Below are positions 40,993 to 54,301 of a stretch of 64,000 bases of DNA, in pieces. Location of the stretch: contig CANTUZ010000005.1 in assembly GCA_947846985.1 (NCBI GenBank), forward strand, positions 19,130,389 to 19,194,388, written 5' to 3'. The translations under genes were made by a program, and so were the position numbers. The stretch comes from Fratercula arctica (taxonomy: Eukaryota > Chordata > Aves > Charadriiformes > Alcidae). How positions within the stretch are numbered: position 1 is the stretch's first letter; every line of letters begins with the position of its first letter. Below the pieces are notes generated by a model, which was given only the letters and a program-made list of their open reading frames with translations, was not told where the DNA came from and did no database searches.

Positions 40993-42330
40993 ATGACCAG
41001 AACTTCACAAGGAAAACTGTAGATCAACCCTGTACCTGCTGACAGCAGGTCATCACAACGTGACAGCCAAGCTACCCATCATTTACAATCTGAAAATAAA
41101 ATGAGAATTTAGGAATAGAATACTGGGAGAGATGAAGAGATTCGAGTAAGTTAAAAATCTAAGAGTCAAATCTGTTCCTTAATCTTAGGGACAGGTCACA
41201 GTTATTAAAAGGAATTCACATAGTCACTGAATGAAACTTACCCAGGGCGAATGGCTGACATGAGTAACCCAACCCTCAGCTGGCAAACATTCAGCAAAAG
41301 ACATGAGAATTTTTTAAACATCTCACACAGTACATTTCACACCACAAGGATTTGGAATGTGAAGTCTTCTTTTCCTACTTAATCTTGTGTTTTAATTCAA
41401 ATGCAATAACACAGTAATCTTAGCAAAGTTTTGTGCTAGCTTAGCTCAAAAGTCATCAGAGCAGGATATTGTTTATTTTAAAAATAAAATTTAAAAAAAA
41501 AGGAAATCATACATCACCAGCTCATGTTTAGCTGCAAATACGTTATTGCTGGTGCCTCTTCCTCATAAATTATATTACCATAGGGCAGATGTGCCAACAT
41601 TATGGACCTGTGCTACTATGTACCACATCCTGGACCAAAGCAACAAAACAATCACTGTTCCAAGAAGACTGTATGTGTAGAAATCTAGTCTCTACGTTGA
41701 TAGCCACACATAAAATAATTAAGAAAAAGAGCAAAAAAAGATAAAGAGCAATTTAATCAGCATTCCCTGCTGGGTCAGTATGAAGGCCTGGTACATTCTC
41801 ATCTGCAGCTGAATGACTGCTGTTCAACCTTTAACAGATTGAAACTTACAGTTCTAAGAGTAGGCTTTAGACAAACAGTATAAAATTAACATATTTTTGG
41901 TACAGACCAGTTTACTTCTTACAGAAACCAGCTCCTCCATTACTTTTGTTCCAGTCAATAGTGCTTTTAATAAGTAAATAACAAGAGCAGTCAGCTTATG
42001 GCATGTAAGGCTGAACACACAGAGGAATGACACTGCAAAAGCAGAGCTTGTTAATACATATGTAATATAGACATTATTAAAAAAAATATACATTATCACA
42101 CTGATTCTTTTTCTCCCACAATAAGCATATATTGCAAAAGACAGCAAGTCAAAATTGCAAGAGCCTCAGGATATAAAGAGAATATGTTGTTTTGTAAGTA
42201 GAAGCAGGCAGCCAGAAGAGCACTTACTAAATGGATGCCTGAAAACAGTTTTCCTTTACTTTTTTATTTCAAGTTAAGCATTTCCCTGGAAATATTACCA
42301 AACCTATAATTCCCACATAGTGTTGAAACA

Positions 42331-42356
42331 CTAAAACAAAACAAAACAAAAAAAAG
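42331..42356. repeat. (AAAAC)n tract
   Basis: About four AAAAC units and a terminal A-run. Confidence 0.8.
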
Positions 42357-45300
42357 AGTACTGGCACACTCTAAGACACTTGATGCTGGTTTCTCTCCTC
42401 AATTCCCCCCCTGCACCTAGCATTAACCCATTGACTATCAGTTGATGTTGCAAATCATGGTGTAAAGCTTTTACCAGCAATAATCTCCTTTTGTCAGTAA
42501 CTGGCAAGTTATCTACTTTCTTCCAAACTCCTTAATTATCAAAACACTGATTATCAATGGGTGGATGTTAGATAAGAAACTGAAGAGCAGCCTGTTATCA
42601 GTGGTACGCTACACAAGGAATGGTCCCTTCCAGTCTAACTTCACCCCTTCTACCACCCCAAATTAAAAATGTTTATTTGAACAATAAATAAAAAAAAAAA
42701 AAAAATTATGCAAGGAAGCCAGCGTAGGAACAGCAGAAGTCTAAAAGGCAGAAACTGCCTGGCACAGCCATGGGGTGCAAAACAGGAAGCTCAGCATTAG
42801 AACTTCATGAAAGAGTTATTCAGGGCAGCTTTAGGGCTACTTTAATTTATGTCAGTTGACAATCATCTCTGCAGCCTCCAGAGGAAATAATAAAATAATT
42901 TTCTCAAAAATCAAACTGAGAGAGCTGCCAACTCAAGATAAGTATTCTATTCTACCCACTCCAGCACTGAGTAACTATCCATCTCCACCTGCACCAGCCA
43001 TAAGGTTACTCTGCATGACTATGAAGGCAACAGTACCATTTGGAAGAGAACGTACCTGCATTTGTTTAAATATAAACACCACCCTTTACCTCCTTTGTCC
43101 ATATTGCTCTTTATCCTCAATCTCACCACACACTTCCACTTACTATCCTTTAAAAACTGTATCCCAAGGTCATTGCAAAAGAAACAGTATAGTCCTGTTT
43201 ATACAGTCCACAGGACAACAGCGATCTCATAGGCATCTCTGCCACAAATGATGCATTGAAGAAAAAAATGCTTGCAGCTACATCAATAGCGAGTAATACA
43301 CTTTTATGAAAGGAACCAATACAATTTCCTCTGCTCCACCTAAATTCCATTTAAACCAGATTTTCCAAAGCTACCAAGCAATGAAGAAAAATCTTCTGGG
43401 TGGACTTTTTGCGTAGTTTTTACCAGAATTTTATCCATAATGTTTCTAGTCTGTAAACAGAATTAATGGAATTAATAAAAATGCTCTATCCCTACTCATA
43501 ATTAGATGTAGAATAAGTCAAATGCAAGTGGATAAACACTACTAATATGGTCTAAAAGTAGACATTTGAAATTAAGTTTAATTTGGTCACATTTGTGCGC
43601 CTCTTAAAAAACCTTTCTGGAAAACTTCACATCTTCCAGGCGCAGGTGCTTATGGGAATCATGTCCAAACTGTCCAAGAAAACTAAATTTTCACTTTGCA
43701 GTTGCAAACATTTATGCTGGAAGTGCTCACACAACTATCCAAGTAGAATGTAATACTCTTACGCAATGTATCCAACAGATTACATTCAAGAGTATAATTC
43801 AAATCTTTGAATATTAAGTGTAACCAATTCGTAAGTGAGGTAAAGACAGTTGGGGAAAGGAGATAAAAAGTTGTTTGCCAGAAAATCTGAAACACAAAAG
43901 GACTCGAAGGAAATCACTTTGCGCTTACAGACACTGCAGAGGAAGACAGTTCAAGTTCATTAAGAACACCATTTACAACAAATTATTCATGTTACTCTAC
44001 AGATCAGTACGGATGTTTTGTAGGAAAACAGTAGTTCACGCATGAACTGAAAATGGAACAATCTTCTTATATTCCGTAAGCAGAACGAACACCATTATTA
44101 ACTAGGATTGCTAAACATCTTGGGTTTGTTTAAAACATGACCCAAAGAAATTTTCTGGTTATTTCTTAATACAACAATCCACAACAAATGAAAAAAAAAA
44201 AAAAAAAATCTACCCTTACCTATTTATCATGGTCTTGATGATTGTCCTACTGAAGTCAGCTCAACTTAAAACACTGACTGACTTCACAAGGGCAATTTAC
44301 AGTATCTCAGCATTTGAAGTGGAGCACACCTTGAGCATTCATTTTATGTCTCTGCCTTTACCTTCATGGAAATCTATATCCAGGCTTCCACCTCTTCTTA
44401 TTTTGACTGTTCTACGTGCATAATACATTCTTCATGCAAGGTCTCTTACTTCAGAGGGCATTATTTCCGGATTTCTCATTTCCTTTCAAATGTCTTCTGA
44501 AAGCTGGAATTCATTTGTTCTGTATTACCTACCTACTAATTTTGAGGCACATACCAACATTTGTTATCACCATTGCAATTACTTTTTAACTCTCTAAAGT
44601 ATACAATATTAAAGACTTCCCAAAACATAATATATGGAGTAAATTTATGATATACGGAAAAATACTGCAATGTTGGAGAATCCGAATTATACACTAGCTG
44701 CTCCACTCAACTTACAATTCCTTTTGTAAGAACCCACTTAAAATGCTACATTTGCTCTTCTCACAGAGTCACAGGTTTTCTAGAGATCAGAAAGAATTCC
44801 TCTCAAGAGGTAAATTCTATTAAGAAGCTTTTTTATTTCTCCGACCTCTCTCATGATTCTAATGCAGTCCTTCCCCCTGTAGTGGCACAAAATGACATTA
44901 GAGCGGTGACAGAAAGTATGAAAGTGCTTGAGCAGTGCAAGAACTCCATTTGTGAAATCACTGCTTCCATAGTTCCTGCTGATGTCTGAAATGTAGGTAT
45001 ATAAATAGTCATATAGTCCTACTCATTTGACAGTATCTGAATTTTAACAACTCTTGGATGAGAAAGCTTACTGTGCTTTACAAAGAAAAACAATCATTCA
45101 GAGCCCGCTCCTGTTTCAACAAGTTCATAATAATTTTGCTACTGATATTGGGGTAAAAGACTAATGGCATGCCTCAACAATGTTTGCAGAAGGATGGAAG
45201 CTAAAAATCATTTTCACTGTAGATAGCAAACAGGAATTTACTTTAAAAAGAAAAAAAAATTAAAAAGAAGGAAAGTAGTACAAGGGGTATCTGAACTTTG

Positions 45301-48300
45301 TCGTTCAGACATGCGACATGGTAATACTAGTTTATTTCAGTCAGTAATGCAGGCACTTTGGAACAATCGGATCAAAGGCGTATAGAGTTAAGAAAGACCA
45401 AATCATTATGTAAAAATACAGTAAGTCTAAGTCACTATGACATAACCTTTCTTAGCAAAATTTCATTCTCAAAATTTTGTTCTTAATACCTCTACTGTTC
45501 ACAGTATCGCTTCCAATATTTTATTTCTATGATTACTAATTAACCCTATCATGACAAAGGGTATGGATTCAGTTTTGAAACAAACTTTTTTAAAGGAAAG
45601 TAAAATATACATATGAAAGCATTAATAGAATACATAATGGTTTGTTGGTTGTTTGCTTAAAAAGGCCATGGGGATACTACAATGATTTACACCTCTATAA
45701 CGTTATATTCATCTAGACAGCTAAATGGAATAAAGCTGTAGTCTTTAGATTCTCTCTAGATCCAACACACTGGGTCAGAACAGAAAAATACAGCAGCATG
45801 AATGAAAGGGATATACTTTCTTTAGCCTACTTACCTAAGGAAACCATGCTTCTGAAATCACATTGTCTACCAAACACTCCTCAAATAGATCTGAAGCTTT
45901 CACTTTCAACCAAATTTGACAGAGACAAATAAAAAAATTAACAGCTTTTCAGTTTCTGCCAGTGTCACGGAAACAGGTGGTTAAGGCTGTAAAGAAGCAT
46001 CCTGTTTAAGCCTCCACTGGATAAAAGGCTACTAAATTTACTAAGACCCAAATTTACTGATTTCTGTTCTTACATAACCCAATAGCATACTGCTGAATAT
46101 CTCACTGATGGCTCGTATATAATTAACATATTATACACCAAAATAGCTGTAAGTTATACAGTATACTATGCAGAAAAGGGAACCCCTACACTTCTTGCAA
46201 AGGTCCAAGTGCCATGAGTTTCAAGCAGGATTCTTTCTATTGAATATCTGCAGAACTGGGCTTAAAAGAGAATAAAGGAACAAGACAAAATGGATCAGCA
46301 ACATTAAATTTTTCATCAAGTTTATCTTAAAGTGAATAGGGTAACTCCCACTTAGAGCAAACGTCTTATTGCTTGTAGACAAGGCAGCATTTTGGAGATT
46401 TCAACTGGACATTGAATTGGTGCCACAGCAAACAATGATGCTGAAGTCTATATAATGACTGCCAAATGAAAACACAAGAAAACCCTCTGAAATGCTGAAG
46501 GCCTTCACAAGAAATATTTCAGTTCCTCATCTTTGCAGTCTTTAATAAATATTCACTACAGGCAATCTGAAGTACTCTTAAGAGCTTCAAGGGTGGAACA
46601 GGGGTTTATGAGGCCAAAAGAAGCATAGGAACAAAGATATTTGTGGGATTAAAAAAAAAAAAAGCAAGGAATACGCAATAAACTGATTTCACGCAGAAAG
46701 CCTCTATTTGATCTAAAACTAAAACAGTGCTTCATGATCAGGTATGACTGGGGTTTCTCAAGGCACACTGTTTCCACGTGTCTTATTGTAACATGACACA
46801 CACCCTTTGCTCGTTACTGTTAATTACAATGAAAACCTCCTATTAAGATGCTGTTTCTTGTATTCTTGCAAAGTCATTCAAACAGAATAGCTATTCCTCC
46901 AGCCGCAGTAAACAAGAGATGCTCTGAATTCAACCTATTACAAAAGCAAGCCATCTTACCACAGTACTTAAATTATGCAATAAATCTGTATGCTATATTA
47001 TTAAAAATAATTTTCCATAGTTCCTCTATCAGTCCCACTACCAGCAAAGAGCTAAGCACAGAGATTTTTCAGCACTTTCTCATGCAGCCCTTTTCCAACT
47101 TCTCCGACTAAGAGGCCCTAATCCTCTCTTTGTGGCATCAGTCACCCTCAGCAAGTTTGACGCACCAGCACAGAAGGCTGCTCAGGACAAATTTGGCATA
47201 CCCGATTTTGAATTCTAATCAACACTTTCAACAACGGTTGTTACCCACCAATTTGAACTGAAGGTTTTTCCCTGACAGTTTTGCCTACACATAGCCAGAT
47301 GTCACCAGGTTCCACTAATGTCACAGATATGGCAACTGGACCTCTGCAGGGATCAGTAGGCTGCTGGTGGTGAACATTTTTTTTCAGCTATTAAGGTGGC
47401 AATCAGTGAGAACTTCACAGAGAGAAAGCCGTTGAGAGTTCTACTTACTATTAAGTTCTCCCTCCATGGCACCCTAAGTCTGCCCTGAACTATGAGCCCA
47501 CACTCCTTCCTAAATCCCCCTTCTTTTGATCTCAGTAAAAGCAGGTAAAAGGAATTAATACATTTGTATAATATTAACATATCTGGGAGCAAAGATAGAC
47601 CTGCCTATCTGAAATAACTTTCTAGAGTAAAAAATTTTTATTCAAAATAAAAATGATGGATATGAAGATCACTGCAAAATGGACAGGACTTTGCAACACA
47701 ACTTACACTTTCTTTCCATTCATCATTTTGCAAGATTTTCTCACTCTTTGCTATCCCCTTGGAAAAAAAAAATATTCCAAGCCATTTCCTTGTAATCTTC
47801 CATGTTTTAAAGTCAAGCGCTAAAGGAATGATTACAACCACTATTTTCTTCAACCATATGCCACTGCAACCCAAATTTAAAGTTACACACCATGACAACA
47901 TAGCATGGTGAATCAGGCCCTTATACTGTGCTTGTTGTCCTCTCCCTAAAATGCTGCAGGTTGCCTGCTTACCCTCCAAAACAAGCAAGATGAGGACTAG
48001 CTACGTACCACACACTGTTCATGCCATTCTGCATGCTCCCAAATGTGATTAGCACAGAAAATGCGAGAAGACCAGAAGGCATCTCTCCATATTTAGCCAT
48101 GTAGGTTTAATACCGAGTTAGATTTCACCTCAGTGCATTATTCCGTTAATCAAGGGCAGGTATAGCAAGGAAGACATATACTGACATCAGCTACTTTCAA
48201 GATTTCTCTTCCTCTTCTCCCCACCTCCGGCTCCTATGACACCATGCATTGTGCATTTTATGAGCATTCATGTGTGCAAACAGCAGAGACTTATCTATAA

Positions 48301-50173
48301 TGATCAGTTATATGGTAAAACTGCAAGAGGAAACTTTCACCCTTGTCCAGCTGGTTGAATAACTGCAGAGGCCAACAGCAGCAAGTCTCTAAATAACATC
48401 CTCCTCTTCTCCCTCCACCCCCACATCTCTAATCACTTAGGAGGAAGATAGGAAGATTAGCAGACAAGAAAAAAATAACCAAAGCTGCAGATAACCCTTT
48501 AGGACCACAATGTCAGGCTATAAGACATGGCACAAAAGGTTAATGCAGCTGTATTTTCAGGAATCTCAGACACAATTATCTTTAAAAGGGAGGGAGGGGT
48601 GCTGAGAAGGTGAGCGAGAAAAAAAAGGAAATGATGATGAAGACAAAAATTAATTTGTCATCTACAGCTGGCTCTTTGATCACCTGGAGTATCCAGGAAA
48701 GGATTACAAGCAGAAACAAGGCAGTTTTATTACCAATACAATGCAATTTTTTGGTAGAGTATTTTCATTATCATAATCAGAACAGATTTTAGTAAGAATA
48801 CAGCTGCAGAAGTAAGGGCTTATTGAGCTATGCAAAGAATAAAGGTGGTAACCAAAAGAGGACAGAGAGCTACCTTTAGCAATTGATACACTGAAGGGAT
48901 ATGGAAATAATGAAATATAAATAAAAGTCACTTTCACTAGAAGACAATGTCATCTTCATCCATGTCTCTGAACGGTTGCTATGGGGTTGTGAAGAGGAGG
49001 GGAAGGATGGGGGGGGTGGATAATAATCAATCATCTCAGAAGAGCATTGCTTCTTACAGAGAAAGATCTGGATTTTGACTGTGTCCCTAAGAAAATTGCG
49101 GACTGCAGAGCTGCTGCCACGCAGGGCAGCGAGGAAGCAGGCAGAGCAGAGGCAGCAGCTGGGGATGGAAACGCCTATTAAATCCTTTAGACAACAGATG
49201 GGCAAAGCTCGGCTGGGTTATAAAAAAAAAAAAAAAATTACACCACAATGCATCATGTTTTATTGTCCCACCATAATGAACAACACTTAACATCCACATG
49301 CCCAAATAAGCCCCCCTATAGCTGATCTTTCCCTTTCCCTAAATTATAATCTCAAGTTTCAATCCACTTTTGGGGGGCTCCCAACCCAATGAATTTGCCA
49401 GATCCCATTGCTTATTGCACCTGTTACTAAAAAAAAAAAAAATTAAATAAGGAAAACATTTGGGCTTCTTTTTCAGGGTTTTTCTTCCAATTAATGCTCC
49501 CCTGCCCTTGAAGTGAATGTGCTATCCAAGCACGCAACAGTAAGTCCAGATCTTGAACGCATTTAGGGGATCTAATTATGTCATGTAGGGCAGAAGCACC
49601 TGCTCTCTAATTCCCTCCACTCGGTTTCCTCTTTTTAATATTTCTTACCATTGTTCCATTCAGGAAAATCTGCTGGGGGCGAGTTTCATAAACAAGCTTT
49701 AAGAAAAATAATTAAATAACATCCCCTCCCAATCCCTCCTACAAAAACACAGCATAACCAGAATGAATTCTGCTACCGATCCCGTATTTTTCTTTTATTT
49801 CAAACCCTACCCACAAAAACCACCAGCCCATCCATCCATATTTGCTAAATACCCACAGCAGTCAGTGCCACAGACATACTGTACATATTTCCACCCCCCC
49901 CAACTGCACCTTAAGGACTACACCCTTTTCAATCATGATGTCATGAAATACTGCTGGTGACTCCCCCACTACCACCACCACCTCCTTGGTACTACAGGCT
50001 GTGAACCTTTCATTTCAATATAATTTGATTTAAAAGAAAATGCTCCTAAGTAGGGCAGTGAAGAAATTGATGTGAAAATTCACCACCAGCACATCATCTA
50101 TTTTTTCCTCTGCATGCACTCCGGCTGTCATCAGAACAACACCCATTAGCAGGAGTAATGAACATAAAGCATC

Positions 50174-50222
50174 GTGGGGTTTTGTTGTGGGTTTGTTTTT
50201 TTTTTTTAAGAAAAAAAAAAGG
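50174..50222. repeat. Fold-back T-run/A-run
   Basis: GGGTTTTGTTGTGGGTTTG, then twelve T, AAG, then ten A. The T-run and A-run are complementary with a three-base spacer. It lies about 180 bases inside intron 1 from the BRSK2 donor. Confidence 0.8.
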
Positions 50223-50359
50223 AAGACAAGGAAGAATTAAAATGAAAACTAAAAATAAATAAAGGCAAAAATCTCCTATGAATATTATCTCCAATAAAAC
50301 AGCAAATAGGAAAACCTGAACCCTCAAATACCCCATCCCCAACACCTCACTGGCTGCTA

Positions 50360-50900
<541 letters not shown>

Positions 50901-52564
50901 TCGTCTCCCACCTCCTTCTCCCCTCCTCCTTCCACTACCTTTTCTTTTCCATCAGCAGCAGTTACTGCCTCAGCCTGCTACGGAGCATCATAAGCAATAG
51001 CAAACACCTAAACTTATCAGTCTATTGATAAAGCACGATTAAATATAGTTTAACATGTATATTATTTTAAGACCCAAACATACACTTCTTTTTTTCTCCC
51101 CTGAATCATACTCCACTGTGCATCTGTACTTCCAGAGTATTAAAGAAAGGCCGATACTGTGTAAGGAAATAGGAAAGGGGGAAAAAAAAAACCAAACTAT
51201 TTATGAAAATGAGCTTGAGAAATTCATTGATTCTGTTTGACTCTGGAAGACCTACATCTTCTGTGGGTTTTACCTTTTAAAGATAGCCTTGGGGGATTTG
51301 GAGATGAAGAGAAAAAAAGATAGGAAAAAAACAACAGAGCACATCCTGCAACCACTGAACTCAGTGACAGACCTGCTTTGGAGTTTGATGGGAGCAAACA
51401 GACTTCAGGTCCTTAGATGACCAGATCAAAAATGGCATAGCCACTATCTTGATTAGAAATGCAGCAGAAAATCCAGGAATTAGATAGCAATAAAAACTGA
51501 TTCCCAGATCCACAGGCCCCATACCAGCAGCATAAGAAAACTTTCACTGCTTTTGTCTACTTATGTCTGTGTTTAACCTTCAGAGCTTAAGGAGTTGGAT
51601 GAAATAAAAGATTCTGCAGATACACTTCAAGTTAGGCACAAGCCTGTGTATTTTCTGGATTCAGGACCATGCAACAGTTTCAGCCAGACTCCAGGGCTAT
51701 CAAACTGAAATCATTACCACACACAAGTTCAATTTTTACCTTCTTCTCTGCTCCACTCCAGACAGAAAACTGGTCAAGATATTCTGACCAAATTACAACT
51801 GAGACACAACACACAGCAATGATTCTTCAGTCAGACAGGGAAGCCTTGACAAGCCTGTAAAAGAAAGAGGCAGAGAGGACAAACTTTGAACAAGCCTTAT
51901 CATTATCTGTTGCTCATTGAGAGAAAAAGACTATTTCAGGTTTGTTTGGGTTTGTGTTTCTTTTTTAAGAGGGAAATTTACCTTTTTTAAATACCTGTAT
52001 TTACAGACAGCAGCTGCTGATATGAATTGGAATAAAACTAGAAATTGTCTCTTTACCTGTATCACAGACAACACAACTCTACCCAACAGGTTGCAGAGGA
52101 GTAACATGATGAGAAGGTGGGAGGAAACCAGGGCAGTGGACTGAAACCTTAAACCAATTTGAAGGTATCCTCCTGCCTCCTCAGGAAACAAAACCCCAAC
52201 ACTTGCTTTGACTTTCCCCTGCTTTGCTCTTTATGGTTCATCTTTACTCATTTCCAGACTGTGCCACTGCAGCAACCTGCCAGCAAACTCCAAAACACCT
52301 CAAACCATCCCCATTCCTCTGCATTCCCTCTAGACCTCACCCTGTGTGACCACCTACTACATTACCTCAGCCTTTTGCCAACGGCCACCTCTGCCCCCTC
52401 CAGCCCCCACAGGTGTTCACTGTCCTTCCCTACTAACTCAACTCTAAACTGCCACTTCTCGAAGCTCCCTCCCCCAAAGCTTTCATTAAGCATTTTCCTT
52501 CCCCCACCTTACCACAAGCCCAACAGCTGCTCCTCTTTAATCCTGGCTCCCCCTCAGTCTCCCA
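50901..52564. other. Sequence between BRSK2 leader and CpG island
   Basis: The stretch 50900-50945 is strongly pyrimidine-rich on the plus strand. The part 51.0-52.1 kb is ordinary AT-rich sequence with no recognised repeat. From about 52.18 to 52.58 kb the plus strand is C-rich and G-poor. The ORFs here, including one of 149 codons at 52159-52608, follow from the lack of G and show no recognised domain. Confidence 0.5.
52506..52516 (-). other. Candidate 5' splice site, minus strand
   Basis: The minus strand reads TTGTG|GTAAGGTGG with the GT at 52512-52511. It lies downstream, in the BRSK2 sense, of the CpG island. It could end a noncoding first exon starting in the island that splices to the BRSK2 5' UTR, or it could belong to an independent noncoding transcript. 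Confidence 0.35.
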
Positions 52565-52870
52565 CCCCTCTCCCCTCAGAGCCGCGGTGCGTTGCCTCAC
52601 GCACCTGAGCCCGCAGCCCCTCACCGAGGAGGGAGGAAAAGCAGCTGGGGAAAACGATGCCAACAACCGGGGCGGCACTTCCCCACGCCCTGCTCCCCTC
52701 CCCTCTGTCCTACAGCCCACGGCGGAGCCGCGGGACCGGAGGGGGGAGGAGAGAGGAGGCAGCGGGCCCTGCTGGCAGCCACGGTGACATGGCGGCGCCG
52801 CCGCAGCGCTCTTCCCGCCAAAAGCTCTGGGAGAGTGTCTAGGGTCAGGGTGGCGGACACTGCGTGGGTT
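52565..52870. promoter_or_regulatory. CpG island, candidate promoter
   Basis: This stretch is sharply richer in G+C and CpG than everything around it. Near its right end are a YY1-like ATGGCGGC core (52789-52796) and an E2F-like TTCCCGCCAAAA (52812-52823), both typical of TATA-less CpG-island promoters. It lies about 2 kb upstream of the BRSK2 coding exon. On its left, the minus strand is G-rich and carries a good splice donor, G|GTAAGG, at 52512. It may be a distal BRSK2 promoter, a promoter of an upstream antisense transcript, or bidirectional. No recognised protein starts here on either strand; the ATG at 52789 opens a frame of only 17 codons. Confidence 0.7.
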
Positions 52871-53304
52871 ATGGTGTTCGGGCAGCCTGTGGAGAGAGTG
52901 TTAGGGGCGATGGCCAAATGGGTGGCTGACAGGCCTAGAAGACCTGCCCCAGGGCTGAGGCACAGCCTTCCTGTGGTACGAAGAGAACCTGCCGCAGATG
53001 TGGCACAGGACTCAGGACCTGGCAGCGCTGACGGACCCGAGGGCTCAAAATCCCAGCTGCAAGGCCCAGAAAAAAACCCAACTACAAGGCCAAGAAATAT
53101 GGGGATGGATTCAAGAGGACAATTTGGTACATCTTGCGACGCAGCTGAAAAAATGCCTCTGAATTTTGAGGCAGAAGACACCTTCCACACACACCATCCC
53201 TCAAGGACCTGCTTTCCCTATGGCCTGCAAGGCGGGATGGGGCTGTTTGAGGTGAGGCAGCATGGCGGGAGACGCACGCTCCTGGCTGGGCTCTTGGCCG
53301 CAGA
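52871..53304. other. Island shoulder before the CR1
   Basis: This sequence has intermediate G+C and scattered CpGs. An ORF running from the island through it into the CR1 has no recognised domain. I see no splice site or repeat that I can support. Confidence 0.4.
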
Positions 53305-54301
53305 AATCACAGAATCATAGAATCTTCATGGTTGGAAAGGACCTTTGAGATCATCAAGTCCAACCATACACACACACAAAAAAACCCCTACAATCTCTGT
53401 CTCTAGAGCATGCCCTGAAGTGCCAAATCTACACGTTTCTTCACCTCTAGGGATGGTGACTCAACCACCTCCCTGGGCAGGCTGTTCCAGTGCCTGACCA
53501 CTCTTTCAGTAAAGTAATTCTTCCTAAGATCTAATCTAAACCTCCCCTGCCACAGCTTCAGACCATTTCCTCTGGTCCTGTCATTATTCACCTGGGAGAA
53601 GAGGCCAACAGCCACCTCTCTACAACCTCCTTTCAGGTAGTTGTAGAGGGCAATGAGGTCTCCCCTCAGCCTCCTCTTCTCCAAACTAAACATGCCCAGT
53701 TCCCTCAGCCTCTCCTCATATGACTTGGTCTCCAGACCCCTCACCAGCTTGGTAGCTCTCCTCTGGACACGCTCCAGCACTTCAATGTCCCTCTTGTACA
53801 GAGGGGCCCAGAACTGAACACGGTACTCGAGGTGAGGCCTCACCAGTGCCGAGTACAGAGGGACTATCACTTCCCTACTCCTGCTGGCCACGCTATTCCT
53901 GATACAAGCCAGAATGCTGTTGGCCTTCTTGGCCACCTGGGCACACTGCTGGCTCATGTTAAGCTGGTTGCCCACCAGCACCCCTAGGTCCTTTTCTGCC
54001 GGGTAGCTTTCTAGCCATTCTTCCCCAAGCCTGTAGCGTTGCTTGGGGTTGTTGTGACTGAAATGCAGGACCCAGCACTTGGCCTTATTAAACCTCATAC
54101 AATTGGCCTCGGCCCATCGATCCAGCCTGCCCAGGTCCCTCTGTGGAGCCTTCCTACCCTCAAGCAGATCAATACTCCCACCTAGTTTGGTGTCGTCTGC
54201 GAACTTACTGAGGGTGCACTCAATCCCCTCATCCAGCTCATTGATAAAGATATTAAACAAAACTGGCCCCAAAACTGAGCCCTGAGGGACCCCACTGGTG
54301 A
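53305..54301 (-). mobile_element. CR1 LINE, 5'-truncated, minus orientation
   Basis: The left edge has the CR1 3'-terminal signature: overlapping AATCATAGAATC-type units followed by GGTTGGAAAGGACCT and TCATCAAGTCCAACC. The element then continues through the 3' UTR into the reverse-transcriptase coding region on the minus strand. It breaks off at about 54301 in the middle of the reverse transcriptase, which is the usual 5' truncation of CR1 copies. No target-site duplication is evident, as is typical of CR1. A short CA tract lies at 53352-53362. The uninterrupted frame points to a fairly recent copy. Confidence 0.95.
53403..54301 (-). pseudogene. CR1 ORF2 3' fragment (reverse transcriptase tail)
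   Basis: A single minus-strand frame of about 299 codons is open from the 5' truncation point to a stop at 53405-53403. It begins with the conserved SGVPQGS reverse-transcriptase motif, then [10 protein letters not shown], then the catalytic FADD box (the DD codons fall near 54197-54192). After that come the thumb and C-terminal stretches typical of CR1 ([24 protein letters not shown]). The endonuclease and the N-terminal half of the reverse transcriptase are missing, so the copy is dead despite its open frame. No real start codon precedes the motif; the frame begins by truncation. Confidence 0.9.

Noticed and set aside
52789..52842. ATG in the CpG island opening MAAPPQRSSRQ
   Set aside because: The frame closes after 17 codons and I see no convincing donor within it, so no protein start is claimed.
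52621..53190. Minus-strand ORF of 189 codons over the same island
   Set aside because: The overlapping opposite-strand frame is equally open, as expected from composition; no domain recognised.
52592..53320. Plus-strand ORF of 242 codons across the CpG island
   Set aside because: It owes its length to high G+C, ends by running into the CR1 3' terminus, and shows no recognisable domain.
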